Below are positions 15,269 to 25,204 of a DNA stretch of 64,000 nucleotides, in pieces (the stretch's first letter is position 1; the number at the start of each line of letters is the position of its first letter). Both the position numbers and the translations under genes were made by a program. The notes beneath the pieces are model-generated. The model did no database searches. It was not told the origin of the DNA and saw only the letters and a program-made list of their open reading frames with translations. The stretch lies in the NCBI GenBank assembly GCA_903921365.1, contig CAIXPS010000084.1:28762-92761 (forward strand), given 5' to 3'. The DNA is from an uncultured bacterium (GTDB lineage Bacteria; Chloroflexota; Anaerolineae; J036; Brachytrichaceae).

Positions 15269-17809
15269 TCACGGCTGCAGCGTCAGTGTCGCCTCGGCGT
15301 TGCGCAGGACTTCGTCTTTGTTGTACAGGAATGGGTTGTACTGGATCTCGATCCATGGGCGGATCATATCGTCGTAGTGCGGGTTGAACGCGTGGCCGCT
15401 CTGGCCGGTCGCGTGGATGGCCTGCGACTGGCTGAAGTCGTTCATGTCCACGATCATGCGCCAGGACGGCGCAGACACTACCGCAAGAGTGCGGTCTCCC
15501 GCGGCAGCGTTGATCGAGGCGCCGGCGCCGTCGTCAGGATACGGCCCGCGGTTAAAGATGCTCTCGATCGGGGCAATGCCGCTCTTGCCCAGCGTCTGGT
15601 TGACAAACGTGATCGTGTGCAGCTGGCCGTACTGCCAGTTCTTGACATCGGCGCCGAGCCTGGCCTTGAGCGTGTCGACGGTGTCGCGCATCGTCTGGAT
15701 CAAAATGTGGTCGCGCGGGTTGGTGACGCCCTTGGCTGCGTCGCTCCACCAGTGCGAGCCGGGCTCGGCCAGAAGCTTGCGCAACGCGGTTCGAATCGAG
15801 GTGTTGTCGTTGACATCGAGCGCGCTTTCTGCCAACTCAGGGCCGATGGCGCCATCGAACAGGTTGTGCGCAAGTTGGCGATAATACACCTCAAAGATGG
15901 CCGCGCCAATTGAGTTGCGCGTGGCGCGTTTATCCCACATCTTCAACTCGGCGAGCGCGTCGTGCGCAGTCAGGTCATCGGGGATATTCAACGTGCTCAG
16001 ATAGGGCAGCATCTCGACCGCGAATCCGCTGGCATTGTCACCCTGAATCGCCTTTACGTCATCGAGGGACAGCTTATCTTTGGCGCTAATCAGTTGCTTG
16101 ATCCGCCGGATGCGGTAGCCGTGATCCCAATCCTCGCCAAGGTAATAGGGGTACTGCGCGTCGACAACCGCGTTGTTGGCGGTGGCGATGAACCCTTCAG
16201 GCGGGTTATACAGCGTCGGCAGCGCGTCGAACGGAACGTAACCAATCCACTCGCTATCTCCCGTCCATCCTGGCACAGGCACGACGCCAGTGCCTTTTGC
16301 GCGGATCGGCACACGCCCTGGCATCTGGTAGCCAATGTTGCCGTCGATGTCGCCATACACGAAGTTCTGCGAGGGCGCATCCCACTCGCGCAGGGCGTTG
16401 CGGAAATCGTCCCAGTTCTGCGCGCGGTCTATTTTGAGCACGCTGTTGAACAGGGTGCCTGGCTGTGACCCGGTCCATTGGACGGCAATCGCGTCCTTAA
16501 TCGCGTCCTTACCGGCGACTGCGTCCTTGACGACCAGGTCGCTGCTTACGTCGCTCATGATTGGCCCATGTCGCGTGATGCGCACCCGCAGAGAGACAGG
16601 CGTCGGGTCGCCGGCGACATTGATCTTCTCCTCGACGATCTGCGCGTCTTCCCACTTGCCCATGTAGTCAAACTGGTCGGGGTTAGCGGGGTTGGCGTGC
16701 TCGACATACAGGTCTTCCACGGCCGCTTTGAGGTTGGTTACGCCCCACGCGATGCGGTTGTTGTGGCCGATGATCACGCCGGGCGCGCCGGCAAACGATA
16801 CCCCGACGACATCATACGGGCAGGCCGGGCTGACGACGCGGCAGTGCAATCCCACCTGATACCAGATCGACGGCATCTGGACGCTGAGGTGCGGGTCGTT
16901 CGCAACGATCGGCTTGCCAGTCGTCGTGCGCGCGCCGCCGATCACCCAGTCGTTGCTCCCGACCTCAGGAGTATTGATCAGCCCGGTGGCTTGCTCGAAG
17001 TCCTTCGTGGCAGAGAGAAGAGAGAAGAGATATCCGAGATTGGAGATTGGGGATTGCGTGATGAGATCAGGTTTCAGCGCAGCGGTTCCCGTAATCTCTA
17101 ATCTCGAATCTCCAATCCCTCTTGAAGGGACGGTCACTGGCGCGTCACTGGGGTAAGGAGGCATGACGGCGTTGAGCAGGTCAGCGCCGCCTTTATCCAG
17201 CAGTGCCGCGCGAAGGATCTGGTCGCTGATATTCTCACCCAACTGCCAGCCCATCACTTTGCCCCACGTCAGCGTGTTCTCGACTTTCCACGGTTCGGGC
17301 TGCCAGTTGCGCCCAATCAGCCCCAGCACACGGAACTCAAAACCGAGTTTATCGGGGTTGGTCAGCGCATAGGCGTTCACGCCGGAGGCATAGGCCTCAA
17401 GCAGGTCGCGAGTCTCTGGCGGGAGCAAGGTTGCTTCCTGTGCGGCGACGCGGTTCCAGCCCAACGTGCGAATGTACTTGTCCTGCCCGAGTGCGCTCTT
17501 GCCAAACAATTCAGCCAGTCGCCCCTGCCCCACGCGTCGCCAGAATTCCATCTGGAAGTAGCGATCCTGCGCATGCACGAAGCCCTGCGCGCGGAACAGG
17601 TCTTGCGGGGTGTCGGCATAAATGTGCGGAACGCCGAAGCGGTCGCGGATCACTGTCACTTCACCGCTCAAGCCCGGCAAGTGCAGCGCGCCATCGGTTT
17701 GCGGGAACGGTTGGCGGATGAAGTAGACCAGCGCGCCGCCCGACCCAATGACGACCAGCAGCACGAGAATCACAAACACCATCAGAACTCGTCCGACAAC
17801 ACGACGCAT
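15269..17809 (-). CDS. Penicillin acylase family protein
   Basis: An 846-residue N-terminal nucleophile amidohydrolase with an N-terminal hydrophobic segment (VVGRVLMVFVILVLLVVIGS) that serves as signal or anchor, so it acts outside the membrane. Alpha-chain features include VIRDRFGVPHIYADTPQDLF and QGFVHAQDRYFQMEFWRR. The autocatalytic cleavage Gly-Ser is in EVGSNDWVIGGA (about residue 287), making Ser the nucleophile of the beta chain. The usual asparagine region ANDPHL follows. Substrates of the family include beta-lactams and acyl-homoserine lactones. Start is ATG 17809, about 11 bases after GGAG; GTG 17821 is possible. The linker before the nucleophile carries an in-frame copy of a dispersed repeat (17036-17119). 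Confidence 0.9.
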   Translation of the reverse strand: MRRVVGRVLMVFVILVLLVVIGSGGALVYFIRQPFPQTDGALHLPGLSGEVTVIRDRFGVPHIYADTPQDLFRAQGFVHAQDRYFQMEFWRRVGQGRLAELFGKSALGQDKYIRTLGWNRVAAQEATLLPPETRDLLEAYASGVNAYALTNPDKLGFEFRVLGLIGRNWQPEPWKVENTLTWGKVMGWQLGENISDQILRAALLDKGGADLLNAVMPPYPSDAPVTVPSRGIGDSRLEITGTAALKPDLITQSPISNLGYLFSLLSATKDFEQATGLINTPEVGSNDWVIGGARTTTGKPIVANDPHLSVQMPSIWYQVGLHCRVVSPACPYDVVGVSFAGAPGVIIGHNNRIAWGVTNLKAAVEDLYVEHANPANPDQFDYMGKWEDAQIVEEKINVAGDPTPVSLRVRITRHGPIMSDVSSDLVVKDAVAGKDAIKDAIAVQWTGSQPGTLFNSVLKIDRAQNWDDFRNALREWDAPSQNFVYGDIDGNIGYQMPGRVPIRAKGTGVVPVPGWTGDSEWIGYVPFDALPTLYNPPEGFIATANNAVVDAQYPYYLGEDWDHGYRIRRIKQLISAKDKLSLDDVKAIQGDNASGFAVEMLPYLSTLNIPDDLTAHDALAELKMWDKRATRNSIGAAIFEVYYRQLAHNLFDGAIGPELAESALDVNDNTSIRTALRKLLAEPGSHWWSDAAKGVTNPRDHILIQTMRDTVDTLKARLGADVKNWQYGQLHTITFVNQTLGKSGIAPIESIFNRGPYPDDGAGASINAAAGDRTLAVVSAPSWRMIVDMNDFSQSQAIHATGQSGHAFNPHYDDMIRPWIEIQYNPFLYNKDEVLRNAEATLTLQP
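17036..17119. repeat. Dispersed inverted repeat inside the penicillin acylase gene
   Basis: GAGATTGGAGATTGG (17036-17050) faces AATCTCCAATCCC (17107-17119), with more AATCTC copies between. The same word occurs three times in tandem in the gap at 37441-37465. Here it adds codons in frame to the spacer region and encodes part of SRLEITGTAALKPDLITQ and SPISNLG. Confidence 0.65.
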
Positions 17810-17941
17810 AAGCAGGATCACTCCAGTACTAAATTTTTAATTGAAGGCTTTAAGCGAAAGGATTATACATAACGTCGCGCAGGCGGCGTGTCAGCGCGAA
17901 ACGACAAGCCGTGCCAAAATACCACCAGGAGAAATCAACCT

Positions 17942-18823
17942 GTGAAACGAGAATACTTTGCCCTGTCTGAAGATGGCCGCGTGAACCTGACCGCCTATCT
18001 TCATAATCCCTCACCCGAATTGGCGAACTTGAGCCAGCGCCCGGCGGTATTGGTCTTGCCCGGCGGCGGTTACGCCTTTACCAGCGACCGCGAAGCCGAT
18101 CCGATTGCGCTGGCCTTTCTGGCGCAGGGATTTCACGCCTTTGTGTTGCGCTATTCGATCGTGCCCTATGCCGCATTCCCCAATTCCTTGTGCGATACCT
18201 CGCGCGCGATGGAACTGATCCGCGATCACGCTGCGGATTGGGGTCTTGATCCGAACAAGATTGCGGTGTGCGGATTCTCTGCAGGCGGACACCTGACCGC
18301 AAGCCTTGGCACGTTGTGGAACGACCCCGAAGTCGTGCAGCAGTCCGGCGTCAAACCCGGTTCCAATCAGCCCAATGCCTTAATCCTGATGTACCCGGTC
18401 ATCACCGCCGGACCGAACGCACACGTCGGATCGATCCAGAACCTCGCCGCCGGTCGCGATGTCGAGAGCCTGCGCGCCAGGCTGTCCTGTGAACGGAACG
18501 TCGGCCCGCATACGCCGCCGTCGTTCATCTTCCATACCTACATGGATCAGGTCGTGCCGGTGGAGAATGCATTACTTTTTGCCGGCGCGCTCGGACAGGC
18601 CGATGTGCCGTTTGAACTGCACATCTTCCAGAACGGCGTACATGGGCTTTCATTGTCGAACCCGCTCACCTCGAATGGATTCGCTGAAATGACCGACGTT
18701 GACGCCGCACAGTGGTTTGATTTGAGCGTCAACTGGCTGTGGCGTCTGTTTGGCCGTCCCGCGTCAGAGACGCCTATGCCGGGTTATGTGCCGGGTGTGC
18801 GCGCGAAACTAATTACACCGTAA
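17942..18823 (+). CDS. Alpha/beta hydrolase, acetyl-esterase (BD-FAE-like) type
   Basis: A 293-residue cytosolic esterase. The oxyanion motif is LPGGGYAF (about residue 41), the nucleophile elbow is GFSAGGH (about 110), the acidic residue is in TYMDQVVP (about 200) and the histidine in NGVHGLSL (about 236). The arrangement matches acetyl-xylan/carbohydrate esterases of the BD-FAE group, so deacetylation of sugars is plausible. The start is GTG 17942 with AGGAG nine bases ahead; the longer frame from 17888 has no such site. It converges on the hydroxyacid dehydrogenase gene with an 11-base overlap. Confidence 0.82.
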   Translation: MKREYFALSEDGRVNLTAYLHNPSPELANLSQRPAVLVLPGGGYAFTSDREADPIALAFLAQGFHAFVLRYSIVPYAAFPNSLCDTSRAMELIRDHAADWGLDPNKIAVCGFSAGGHLTASLGTLWNDPEVVQQSGVKPGSNQPNALILMYPVITAGPNAHVGSIQNLAAGRDVESLRARLSCERNVGPHTPPSFIFHTYMDQVVPVENALLFAGALGQADVPFELHIFQNGVHGLSLSNPLTSNGFAEMTDVDAAQWFDLSVNWLWRLFGRPASETPMPGYVPGVRAKLITP

Positions 18824-19772
18824 TCCCATTCACCACGTGGTCGCCGCCCTTGCCGTCAAAGAAGTCGGCGACATTGGCGGCCACGTATTGGCGCATGCGC
18901 ACCTGCGATTCCGGCGAGTACCACGCGATGTGCGGGGTAAGGATCAGATTCGGCGTGGTGAACAGCGGTGAATCCGCCGGGATCGGCTCGATGGTGTGCA
19001 CGTCGGCGGCCGCGCCGCTGATCAGGCCGCGCTGCAGCGCATCGACCAGCGCTGCCGGATCGACCACCGCACCGCGCGCGGTGTTGACCAGGATGGCGTC
19101 GGGTTTCATCAGCGCAAACTCGGCCGCGCCGATCAGCCCACGCGTGTTGGCGTTGAGCGGCACATGGAGTGTGAGCACATCAACCTGTGGCAGCAGTTCA
19201 TGCAGGCTCCTGACAAACGTCGCGCGCAACCCCGGCAGCGGCGCTGGCTTGGGGTCGTAAATCAACACGTTCATGCCCAGCCCGGCGGCCCGCCATGCGG
19301 CGGCCTTGCCGATTCGCCCGAAGCCCACGACGCCGATGGTGCGCCCGGCCAACACGCGCACGCCCGCGCGCGAGGTCAGCCAGCCGCCCTGATGCAAGAC
19401 GTTATCGTGCGTCACGACACCGCGTGAGAGCGCGAACATCAGCGCAATGGCGTGCTCTGCCACCTCGTCCATGCAGTAGTCGGGCACGTTCATGACAGCC
19501 ACGCCGCGCGCAGTGGCCGCGGCGACATCAATGGTGTCGTAGCCCACGCCGTAGCGGCTGACCACGCGCACCTCAGGCAGCGCATCGTAAATGCGCGGCG
19601 TGATTTGCGCTGTTTCCAGCAACAACCCGACCGCGCCGCGACCGGCCGCGATCACCTCGTCCTCGCTGTGCGCGTTGTGATAACTGACCTCATACCCGCG
19701 CGGTTCCAGCACCGCGCGCTCAAAATCGGCATTGCCGAAAATGCTCTCCAGAATGGCGACCCGTTTGCTCAT
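18813..19772 (-). CDS. D-2-hydroxyacid dehydrogenase (SerA/glyoxylate reductase-like)
   Basis: NAD-dependent D-isomer-specific dehydrogenase of 319 residues. It has the nucleotide-binding motif VGFGRIGKAA (about residue 148), the arginine region NTARGAVVDPAAL (about 231) and the catalytic histidine in LTPHIAWYSPES (about 285). Without an ACT or ASB domain, it is more likely a general hydroxyacid or glyoxylate reductase than a biosynthetic SerA. It may form a unit with the minus-strand genes upstream (21204 and 22123), which also look catabolic, though the gap to the next gene is 76 bases. Confidence 0.88.
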   Translation of the reverse strand: MSKRVAILESIFGNADFERAVLEPRGYEVSYHNAHSEDEVIAAGRGAVGLLLETAQITPRIYDALPEVRVVSRYGVGYDTIDVAAATARGVAVMNVPDYCMDEVAEHAIALMFALSRGVVTHDNVLHQGGWLTSRAGVRVLAGRTIGVVGFGRIGKAAAWRAAGLGMNVLIYDPKPAPLPGLRATFVRSLHELLPQVDVLTLHVPLNANTRGLIGAAEFALMKPDAILVNTARGAVVDPAALVDALQRGLISGAAADVHTIEPIPADSPLFTTPNLILTPHIAWYSPESQVRMRQYVAANVADFFDGKGGDHVVNGITV

Positions 19773-19848
19773 GGTTTATTCCTTTTATGTGAATGGCGAT
19801 TATGCAGTGGTTGTTGCCGCCGCGTAACCGCGACCGCGTGATGCGTTT

Positions 19849-21204
19849 TTAGTGCAACTGAGCGCTCAGGCTATCGGCCAGCGACCTGGATACGCGCGCC
19901 GCCAGTTCAACTTGCGTCTTTTGCTTGCGCACATCGTCGGGCATGGCGCTATCTGCAATTGCGCCGTCCAGCGCTGCCGCCGCCTGTTCGAACCGCGCCG
20001 CCGCAAAACGCGCGCGCATTGCGACATCCTCACGCAGCCATGGGTGCTGTTTGGGTTCATCGGTCACCATGTAGAAGCCGCGCCGGTTGGCCTGCCACGA
20101 GGGCGTCATCCACGATGCGATCGGGATGTGCTGCAACGTGACGGGCAGCGGTTTCTCGAAAATACGGCGTATGGCCCAGCTTGCGTCCCACGGGAAGAAT
20201 TCCATCGCCTGCGCGGTTAGTTCCCATGCCTCCAGCAGCTTTGCCCGGGCTGCTGACCCATAGGGCGCTGCCACGACTTCGAGTAGCGCGCCAAGCCCCG
20301 CCTCCGGATGCAACACATACGCGCCGAACATGGCAGTGTTCACCGAGAAGTGCGCGGGAACGAGCCCGTAGTATTCCTTGACGCCGACGACGCCTGTTGC
20401 GTGATGGAGCGCGTCCAGTTCCTGATGGATCAATCTCGGACACGCCAGATGGGTGAGCGGTGAAATGTCCTCACCGCTGCCTCCAAAGAATCCCTCGCCG
20501 ATGACCGGGATGCCGCGCCCTTGCGCCAACCGCGCCAGGTTGCGGAACCACAGGTCGGTCGTGTTCACGAACTGCACTTCGGCGATCGTGTGATGCAGGA
20601 TCAGGCCGAAGTTGTCGGGGCGAATCCGGTCGACGATTGTAAAGGTCTGCCCTGCTGACAACTCCCACGGTTCCCACCACAGACGCGCGCTCGGTTTGGC
20701 GCTGCGCACGGCATCGACCATCGCTTCGAGGAACGGGATCAGGCGCTCGTGCAGCGGGATATCATGGCAGCGCGGACAATCGCCGAACTCGCTGCACAGC
20801 CACGCCAACTGGTCGTAGGTGTAGATCATCACGTCATCGACCTCGGGGAAGTCGAGGAAGAAGCGGTGCAGTCGATCAGCATAGCCATCGCGCACCAGCG
20901 GGTCGAGGATGCACGTTGTCACGTCGGCAACCGGGCCGACCGGCAGGCCAAAGTGCGCCAGGGTGCGAAACCCGAACTTGCGCGCCTGCGTGACGCGCTT
21001 ATGCCACTCCTGAACGTGATGGGGCTCATCAAGGTGTTCAAGATTGAGCGCTTCACCGGCAGGCCGCCACGCCCATGCAATCGCCAACTGCAGCGTGTTG
21101 ATGCCGAGAGCCTTCAACGCGGTTAACTGCTGGTCAGACCATGCAACATCAGGTGTGGTCGGATGCCCGACGATGCCAATCGTATATTCGAATCCCGTTT
21201 CCAT
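19849..21204 (-). CDS. Hypothetical glycosidase-like TIM-barrel protein
   Basis: A 451-residue cytosolic protein that I cannot place in a named family. The early part (LKALGINTLQLAIAWAWRP, then FRTLAHFGLPVG) reads like strands 1-3 of a glycoside-hydrolase barrel. A C-x-x-C occurs in GDCPRCHDIPLHERLIPFL (about residue 137), and an acidic WWEPWELSAGQTF (about 168) could hold a catalytic glutamate. A later EGFFGGSGED adds another. Start 21204 has AAGGAG eight bases upstream. It lies between the SDR and hydroxyacid dehydrogenase genes on the same strand, consistent with carbohydrate breakdown. Confidence 0.6.
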   Translation of the reverse strand: METGFEYTIGIVGHPTTPDVAWSDQQLTALKALGINTLQLAIAWAWRPAGEALNLEHLDEPHHVQEWHKRVTQARKFGFRTLAHFGLPVGPVADVTTCILDPLVRDGYADRLHRFFLDFPEVDDVMIYTYDQLAWLCSEFGDCPRCHDIPLHERLIPFLEAMVDAVRSAKPSARLWWEPWELSAGQTFTIVDRIRPDNFGLILHHTIAEVQFVNTTDLWFRNLARLAQGRGIPVIGEGFFGGSGEDISPLTHLACPRLIHQELDALHHATGVVGVKEYYGLVPAHFSVNTAMFGAYVLHPEAGLGALLEVVAAPYGSAARAKLLEAWELTAQAMEFFPWDASWAIRRIFEKPLPVTLQHIPIASWMTPSWQANRRGFYMVTDEPKQHPWLREDVAMRARFAAARFEQAAAALDGAIADSAMPDDVRKQKTQVELAARVSRSLADSLSAQLH

Positions 21205-21343
21205 AATGACTCCTTGTCTTGTTGAACCAACGGAATCATAATGCAGAACCATCGATTGGTTGCGACTTGCACGTTCCAATAGGGGGTCCGCAGTATGCCT
21301 TTGTCAGTTCAATCGAGTAGCTGGAGAGAGACCCAATCCACTC

Positions 21344-22123
21344 TCAGAACGTCACCGACAGACCGCCATCCGCGACGAGCACATGGCCGTTCACATACGT
21401 GTTCAGCGGCGAGGCCAGCCACACAATTGCCTGTGCAATCTCGACCGGTTGCGCGGCGCGCGCCAACGGGATGCGCCGTTGCGTCACGTAGTTGTCACGG
21501 AACCAGTCGGTGTCCAGTTCGCTCTTGCCGTTCACCATCGACATCGGCGTGTCGACAAATCCCGGCGCGACGCTGTTGACGAGGATGTTGTGTGGCGCGA
21601 GTTCGAGCGCCAACGCGCGCGTGAGTTGATCCATTGCGCCCTTGGCGAGATCGTAATGAGATGCGCCTTTCTCCGCGCGGAAGGCGTGAATGGACGATAC
21701 GTTGACGATGCGCCCGCCTCGACCAGCGGCGATCATCTCGCGGGCAGCGATGCGCGAACAGTGGATGGCGCTGTCGAGGTTGATGTCGAGGATGCGCCGC
21801 CATTCGTCATACGGCGCGGTCACGAAGTCGGTCACCGCGGCGACCGCGGCGTTGTTGACCATGATGTCGAGGCGGCCATACGCATCCCGCGCCGCTCGGA
21901 CGATGGCTTCCGCGCCTCCAATCGTGCTCACGTCGGCGGCTACTGCAATCGCGCGCCCGCCCTGTGCGACGATGCGGTGGGCTGCTTCTTCACATACCTG
22001 CGCCCGGCGACCATTCACCACAACTGCTGCGCCCGCGAGCGCGAACAACTCCGCCGCTGCATACCCGATGCCCGTGCCCGATCCCGTGACGACCGCTACC
22101 TGTGTGTCGAACCTGATTTCCAT
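21344..22123 (-). CDS. Short-chain dehydrogenase/reductase
   Basis: A 259-residue classical SDR with the cofactor motif TGSGTGIG (residues 14-21), the NNAA motif, the catalytic serine in NVSSIHAF and the Y-x3-K pair in SHYDLAKGAM. Family members oxidise sugars, polyols, steroids or hydroxyacids; the C-terminal INGHVLVADGG-like end (YVNGHVLVADGGLSVTF) is typical. It is the first gene of a probable minus-strand run with the hypothetical barrel protein and the hydroxyacid dehydrogenase, with 139 bases between it and the next gene. Confidence 0.9.
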   Translation of the reverse strand: MEIRFDTQVAVVTGSGTGIGYAAAELFALAGAAVVVNGRRAQVCEEAAHRIVAQGGRAIAVAADVSTIGGAEAIVRAARDAYGRLDIMVNNAAVAAVTDFVTAPYDEWRRILDINLDSAIHCSRIAAREMIAAGRGGRIVNVSSIHAFRAEKGASHYDLAKGAMDQLTRALALELAPHNILVNSVAPGFVDTPMSMVNGKSELDTDWFRDNYVTQRRIPLARAAQPVEIAQAIVWLASPLNTYVNGHVLVADGGLSVTF

Positions 22124-22179
22124 GCCCCGTACTTTGCACGCGATTCACACACTTGTCAAACTGCTCTCTGCCGCATTTC

Positions 22180-22237
22180 CCCCTGCGAAGGTTGCGATTA
22201 CGAAACACCCCCTGCCAACCTACGGCCTTCGCAGGGG
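22180..22237. repeat. 12-bp inverted repeat of the CCCCTGCGAAGG family
   Basis: CCCCTGCGAAGG (22180-22191) faces CCTTCGCAGGGG (22226-22237), a perfect 12-bp match with a 34-nt loop, in the gap between the phosphoesterase and SDR genes. The same word appears once at 37424-37435. No U-tract follows the hairpin on either strand, so it is listed as a dispersed repeat and not as a terminator. Confidence 0.7.
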
Positions 22238-22256
22238 TGGCGCCACGAGCAACCAC

Positions 22257-23696
22257 TTATGACCCCGGAATCGAGGCCGGCCCCGGCTTTGGTTTTTCAG
22301 ACAGCACCAGCCCGGCGCGCGGCTGCTGGGTGAAATCGAAATCATTGATCAGGTCGCCAAGCTGCTTCGCGCTCTCGCGCACATCGGGTCGAGGATCGGG
22401 ACGTCCGTCCGTCTTCGGATCGAGTCGCTGCCCGCCAAGGAAATCGTCTTCGATGAACTTCAGGTAGGCATCGAAGCTGAGCGTCTGGTGATCGATAAAC
22501 CCCTTTTTTGCATATGGGCTGATGACCAGGCCAGGCACGCGTAAACCGTACCCGTTCGCGTCCACCACTGGCGGCGTCACGTGATCATAGAACCCGCCCC
22601 AGTCATCCCACGAGAGGAAGATCACGGTGCTGTTCCAGTCCGGTCCCTGCATGACGGCGTTGACAAGCGAGGTGACATACGCCTGACCATCGCTGACCTT
22701 GGCTGGCGGATGCTCGCTCACCTTGTTCTCCGGAACGATCCACGAGACCGCTGGCAATTGTCCATCCTTGGCCGCTGTTAAAAACTTGTCGACCGTCTGG
22801 ATGTTGCCCAGTTGCTGATTCTGCTTAACCGTATCGAAAGCTGGCAACGGATTCCATATCCCCGGCACAGCCCTTGCCTGCGGATGTGACTCGCACAACA
22901 TCGCATCGTCTGCGCAGTCCGGCTCACTTCCTTCACTGAGGTAATAGCCCCACGTGATGTTCGCCTGGTGCAAGAGGTATGTCAGGTCGGTCCAGGCGTA
23001 ATCGTTCTTCGAGACGTCCAGCCCACTGGGGCCGTCCAGCGCATTCTGGCAGCTCGCAGGGTTGCCCGGTTGTGTGCACTTGGCCGACCAGGCCGACACC
23101 ATGAAGAGGTGCGACGGCAGGCTCCAGGACGCGTTGGGTTCAAACATACGATCCTGCAGGACGAAGTTCTGCGCGTAGGCCCAGTAGTTGGGGATTTCGC
23201 GTGCGTCGTGCCAGCCCATCACATCGGGCGTCTCGCCCATCGAACAGCCGGGCGTATCCGGGTTCTTGCAGGCTTTTTGCGAGGCGCGGAACTGGGCGAT
23301 GAAACCATCCATCTTACCGCTGTCAACATCACCCTTTGCCGAGGCCATGGCGTGAGGGCCGCCGGCATTGACATCCTTTGGATCGTGATACGGCTTGACG
23401 CATGTTTTTGTCTGCGGGTCGCTCACACACACCGTTGGCGCGCCATTCTGCATTGGGATACCGTCTACGCCGGGGTACGTGCCGAAATACTGGTCAAACG
23501 AGCGATTCTCCTGCATGATGACGACGACGTGTTTGATCTTGCTTCGCATTTGCTGCAACTGATTAGCTGTAGGCGGCGCAATGCTCTGAGATGTTGTATC
23601 GCCTGCGCTGGGTGCGCCTGATGGCGTGGGCGCTGAACATGCAACCAGCAATCCGACCATGCTAACCAGAATCGACGCGCGCACAAAAACTCTCAT
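22257..23696 (-). CDS. Secreted phosphoesterase (phospholipase C/acid phosphatase family) lipoprotein
   Basis: A 479-residue exported enzyme with a lipoprotein signal ([13 protein letters not shown], lipobox cysteine at about 20) followed by a low-complexity linker. The mature part starts with the family signature [20 protein letters not shown] (about residue 56) and later has [12 protein letters not shown] with metal-binding Asp and His (about 368). Members of this PF04185 family include PLC-type phospholipases and AcpA acid phosphatases. It would scavenge phosphate at the cell surface. It is preceded by a 250-bp gap and appears monocistronic. Confidence 0.87.
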   Translation of the reverse strand: MRVFVRASILVSMVGLLVACSAPTPSGAPSAGDTTSQSIAPPTANQLQQMRSKIKHVVVIMQENRSFDQYFGTYPGVDGIPMQNGAPTVCVSDPQTKTCVKPYHDPKDVNAGGPHAMASAKGDVDSGKMDGFIAQFRASQKACKNPDTPGCSMGETPDVMGWHDAREIPNYWAYAQNFVLQDRMFEPNASWSLPSHLFMVSAWSAKCTQPGNPASCQNALDGPSGLDVSKNDYAWTDLTYLLHQANITWGYYLSEGSEPDCADDAMLCESHPQARAVPGIWNPLPAFDTVKQNQQLGNIQTVDKFLTAAKDGQLPAVSWIVPENKVSEHPPAKVSDGQAYVTSLVNAVMQGPDWNSTVIFLSWDDWGGFYDHVTPPVVDANGYGLRVPGLVISPYAKKGFIDHQTLSFDAYLKFIEDDFLGGQRLDPKTDGRPDPRPDVRESAKQLGDLINDFDFTQQPRAGLVLSEKPKPGPASIPGS

Positions 23697-23946
23697 CTAA
23701 GCCTCTTCTCGCATACAAAACGTCGCACGATTCGTGTTATGAGAGATGATGCAAATGCGAAGGAGAATGATGGCGACCGACCTCTGTCATTAGCGCTGGC
23801 AGATAGGAATCACCGCCTCGCCAGACAGTGTCTCAATCTAACAACCACCGTGTCAGATTGTCAATATCAAAAATGTAAAAGACGTGTAAAACCTGTGCCC
23901 GCATCGATAGGGATCTGGCGCCGCGCGGGTGTACGATTTACGCCAC

Positions 23947-25200
23947 ATGAATTCAAACACACCCTATCCGCTCCACGCCGCGCGGACGCTCGCGTTGCAT
24001 GCGCAAGGGCTGGCCAGTGCGGCCAATCCCGCCGCGACCACATCAGATGTTATCTTCGACGCCATCGAACAGATGGGCTGCGTTCAGATCGACACATTGC
24101 AAATGGTGCACCGCAGCCACTACCTCGCGCTATGGAGCCGGCTCGGCGCATACGATCCCACGCGCCTCGATGAGCTTTACACAACCGGCAACCGTCGCCT
24201 GTTCGAGTACTGGCTGCACGCAGCGTGCCTGATCCCCATCCGCGACTACCGCTACCGGTTGCCGGTGATGCACTGGTATCGCAGCGGCAACGGATGGCGG
24301 CACGAATGGGCCGAGGAGCCTGAGAACAAGGCGTTGATGGATGCAGTGATGGAACGAATCACGGCCGAGGGTCCCTTGCGCACCGCGGACTTTGAGCACA
24401 CGGAGAAACGAAGTGGATCATGGTGGAACTGGAAGCCAGCGAAGCAGGCATTGGAGCACCTCTTCAACCAGGGACGCCTGATGATTGCCGGGCGCGCTAA
24501 CTTCCAACGACTGTACGACCTGCCTGAGCGCGTGCTGCCGGCATGGGTTGATACCTCCCTGCCAACGCACGAGGAAACGCAACGCTACTGGCTGGAACGC
24601 TCGCTGAAGGCGCATGGTATCTGTGATCCAAAGCTGGTTGCCACGATGGTGCAGGGCTTTAAGCGTCCCGAGGCGGCTGTGGTGCTCAAGCAACTGATCG
24701 CCGAGGGCGTTGCGGTCGAAGTGCAGGCTGTGCTGGCCGATGGCGAAACACATGCGCTGGTGTTGCATCACGACCATTTACCCGCGTTGCAACAGGCCGC
24801 TGACGGCGCGCTCAAGGCCGAACGCACCACCTTCCTCAGCCCGTTCGATAACCTGCTGTGGGTTCCGCGCCGCGATGTGGCGTTCTGGAATTTCCGCCAG
24901 TCGCTGGAGGCCTACCTGCCGCAGACCCAGCGCAAGTATGGCTACTTCACGCTGCCCATCCTGCACAGGGATCGTTTTGTGGGGCGATTCGACCCCAAGC
25001 TCGAACGCGCCACTGGCACGCTGCGGCTCAAGGCCATCTACCTGGAACCGAAGGTGAAGGCGGACGACGAACTCGTCGCGGATGTAGCGGGTGCGCTGCG
25101 CGACTTCATGCGCTTCCACAAGGCAACGGAACTGGTGATCGAAGCCAGCACGCCGGCGGTGTTTGGCAAGCGGTTGGCGCGCGCGATGAAGACCCTTTAG
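23947..25200 (+). CDS. YcaQ-like winged-helix DNA glycosylase
   Basis: A 417-residue protein of the HTH_42 family, whose characterised members (E. coli YcaQ, Streptomyces AlkZ) are glycosylases that unhook interstrand crosslinks and alkylated bases. The catalytic Q-x-D motif is present as VQIDTLQMVHRSHYLAL (about residue 40). Later landmarks are LSPFDNLLWVPRR (about 295) and the final FGKRLARAMK. The start 23947 is an ATG; an in-frame GTG at 23929 adds six residues, and neither has a strong ribosome site. It is followed closely by the convergent toxin gene. Confidence 0.85.
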   Translation: MNSNTPYPLHAARTLALHAQGLASAANPAATTSDVIFDAIEQMGCVQIDTLQMVHRSHYLALWSRLGAYDPTRLDELYTTGNRRLFEYWLHAACLIPIRDYRYRLPVMHWYRSGNGWRHEWAEEPENKALMDAVMERITAEGPLRTADFEHTEKRSGSWWNWKPAKQALEHLFNQGRLMIAGRANFQRLYDLPERVLPAWVDTSLPTHEETQRYWLERSLKAHGICDPKLVATMVQGFKRPEAAVVLKQLIAEGVAVEVQAVLADGETHALVLHHDHLPALQQAADGALKAERTTFLSPFDNLLWVPRRDVAFWNFRQSLEAYLPQTQRKYGYFTLPILHRDRFVGRFDPKLERATGTLRLKAIYLEPKVKADDELVADVAGALRDFMRFHKATELVIEASTPAVFGKRLARAMKTL

Positions 25201-25204
25201 CGCA

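Noticed and set aside
16478..17101. Plus-strand frame opposite penicillin acylase
   Set aside because: Antisense shadow; the acylase frame is complete and has all family motifs.
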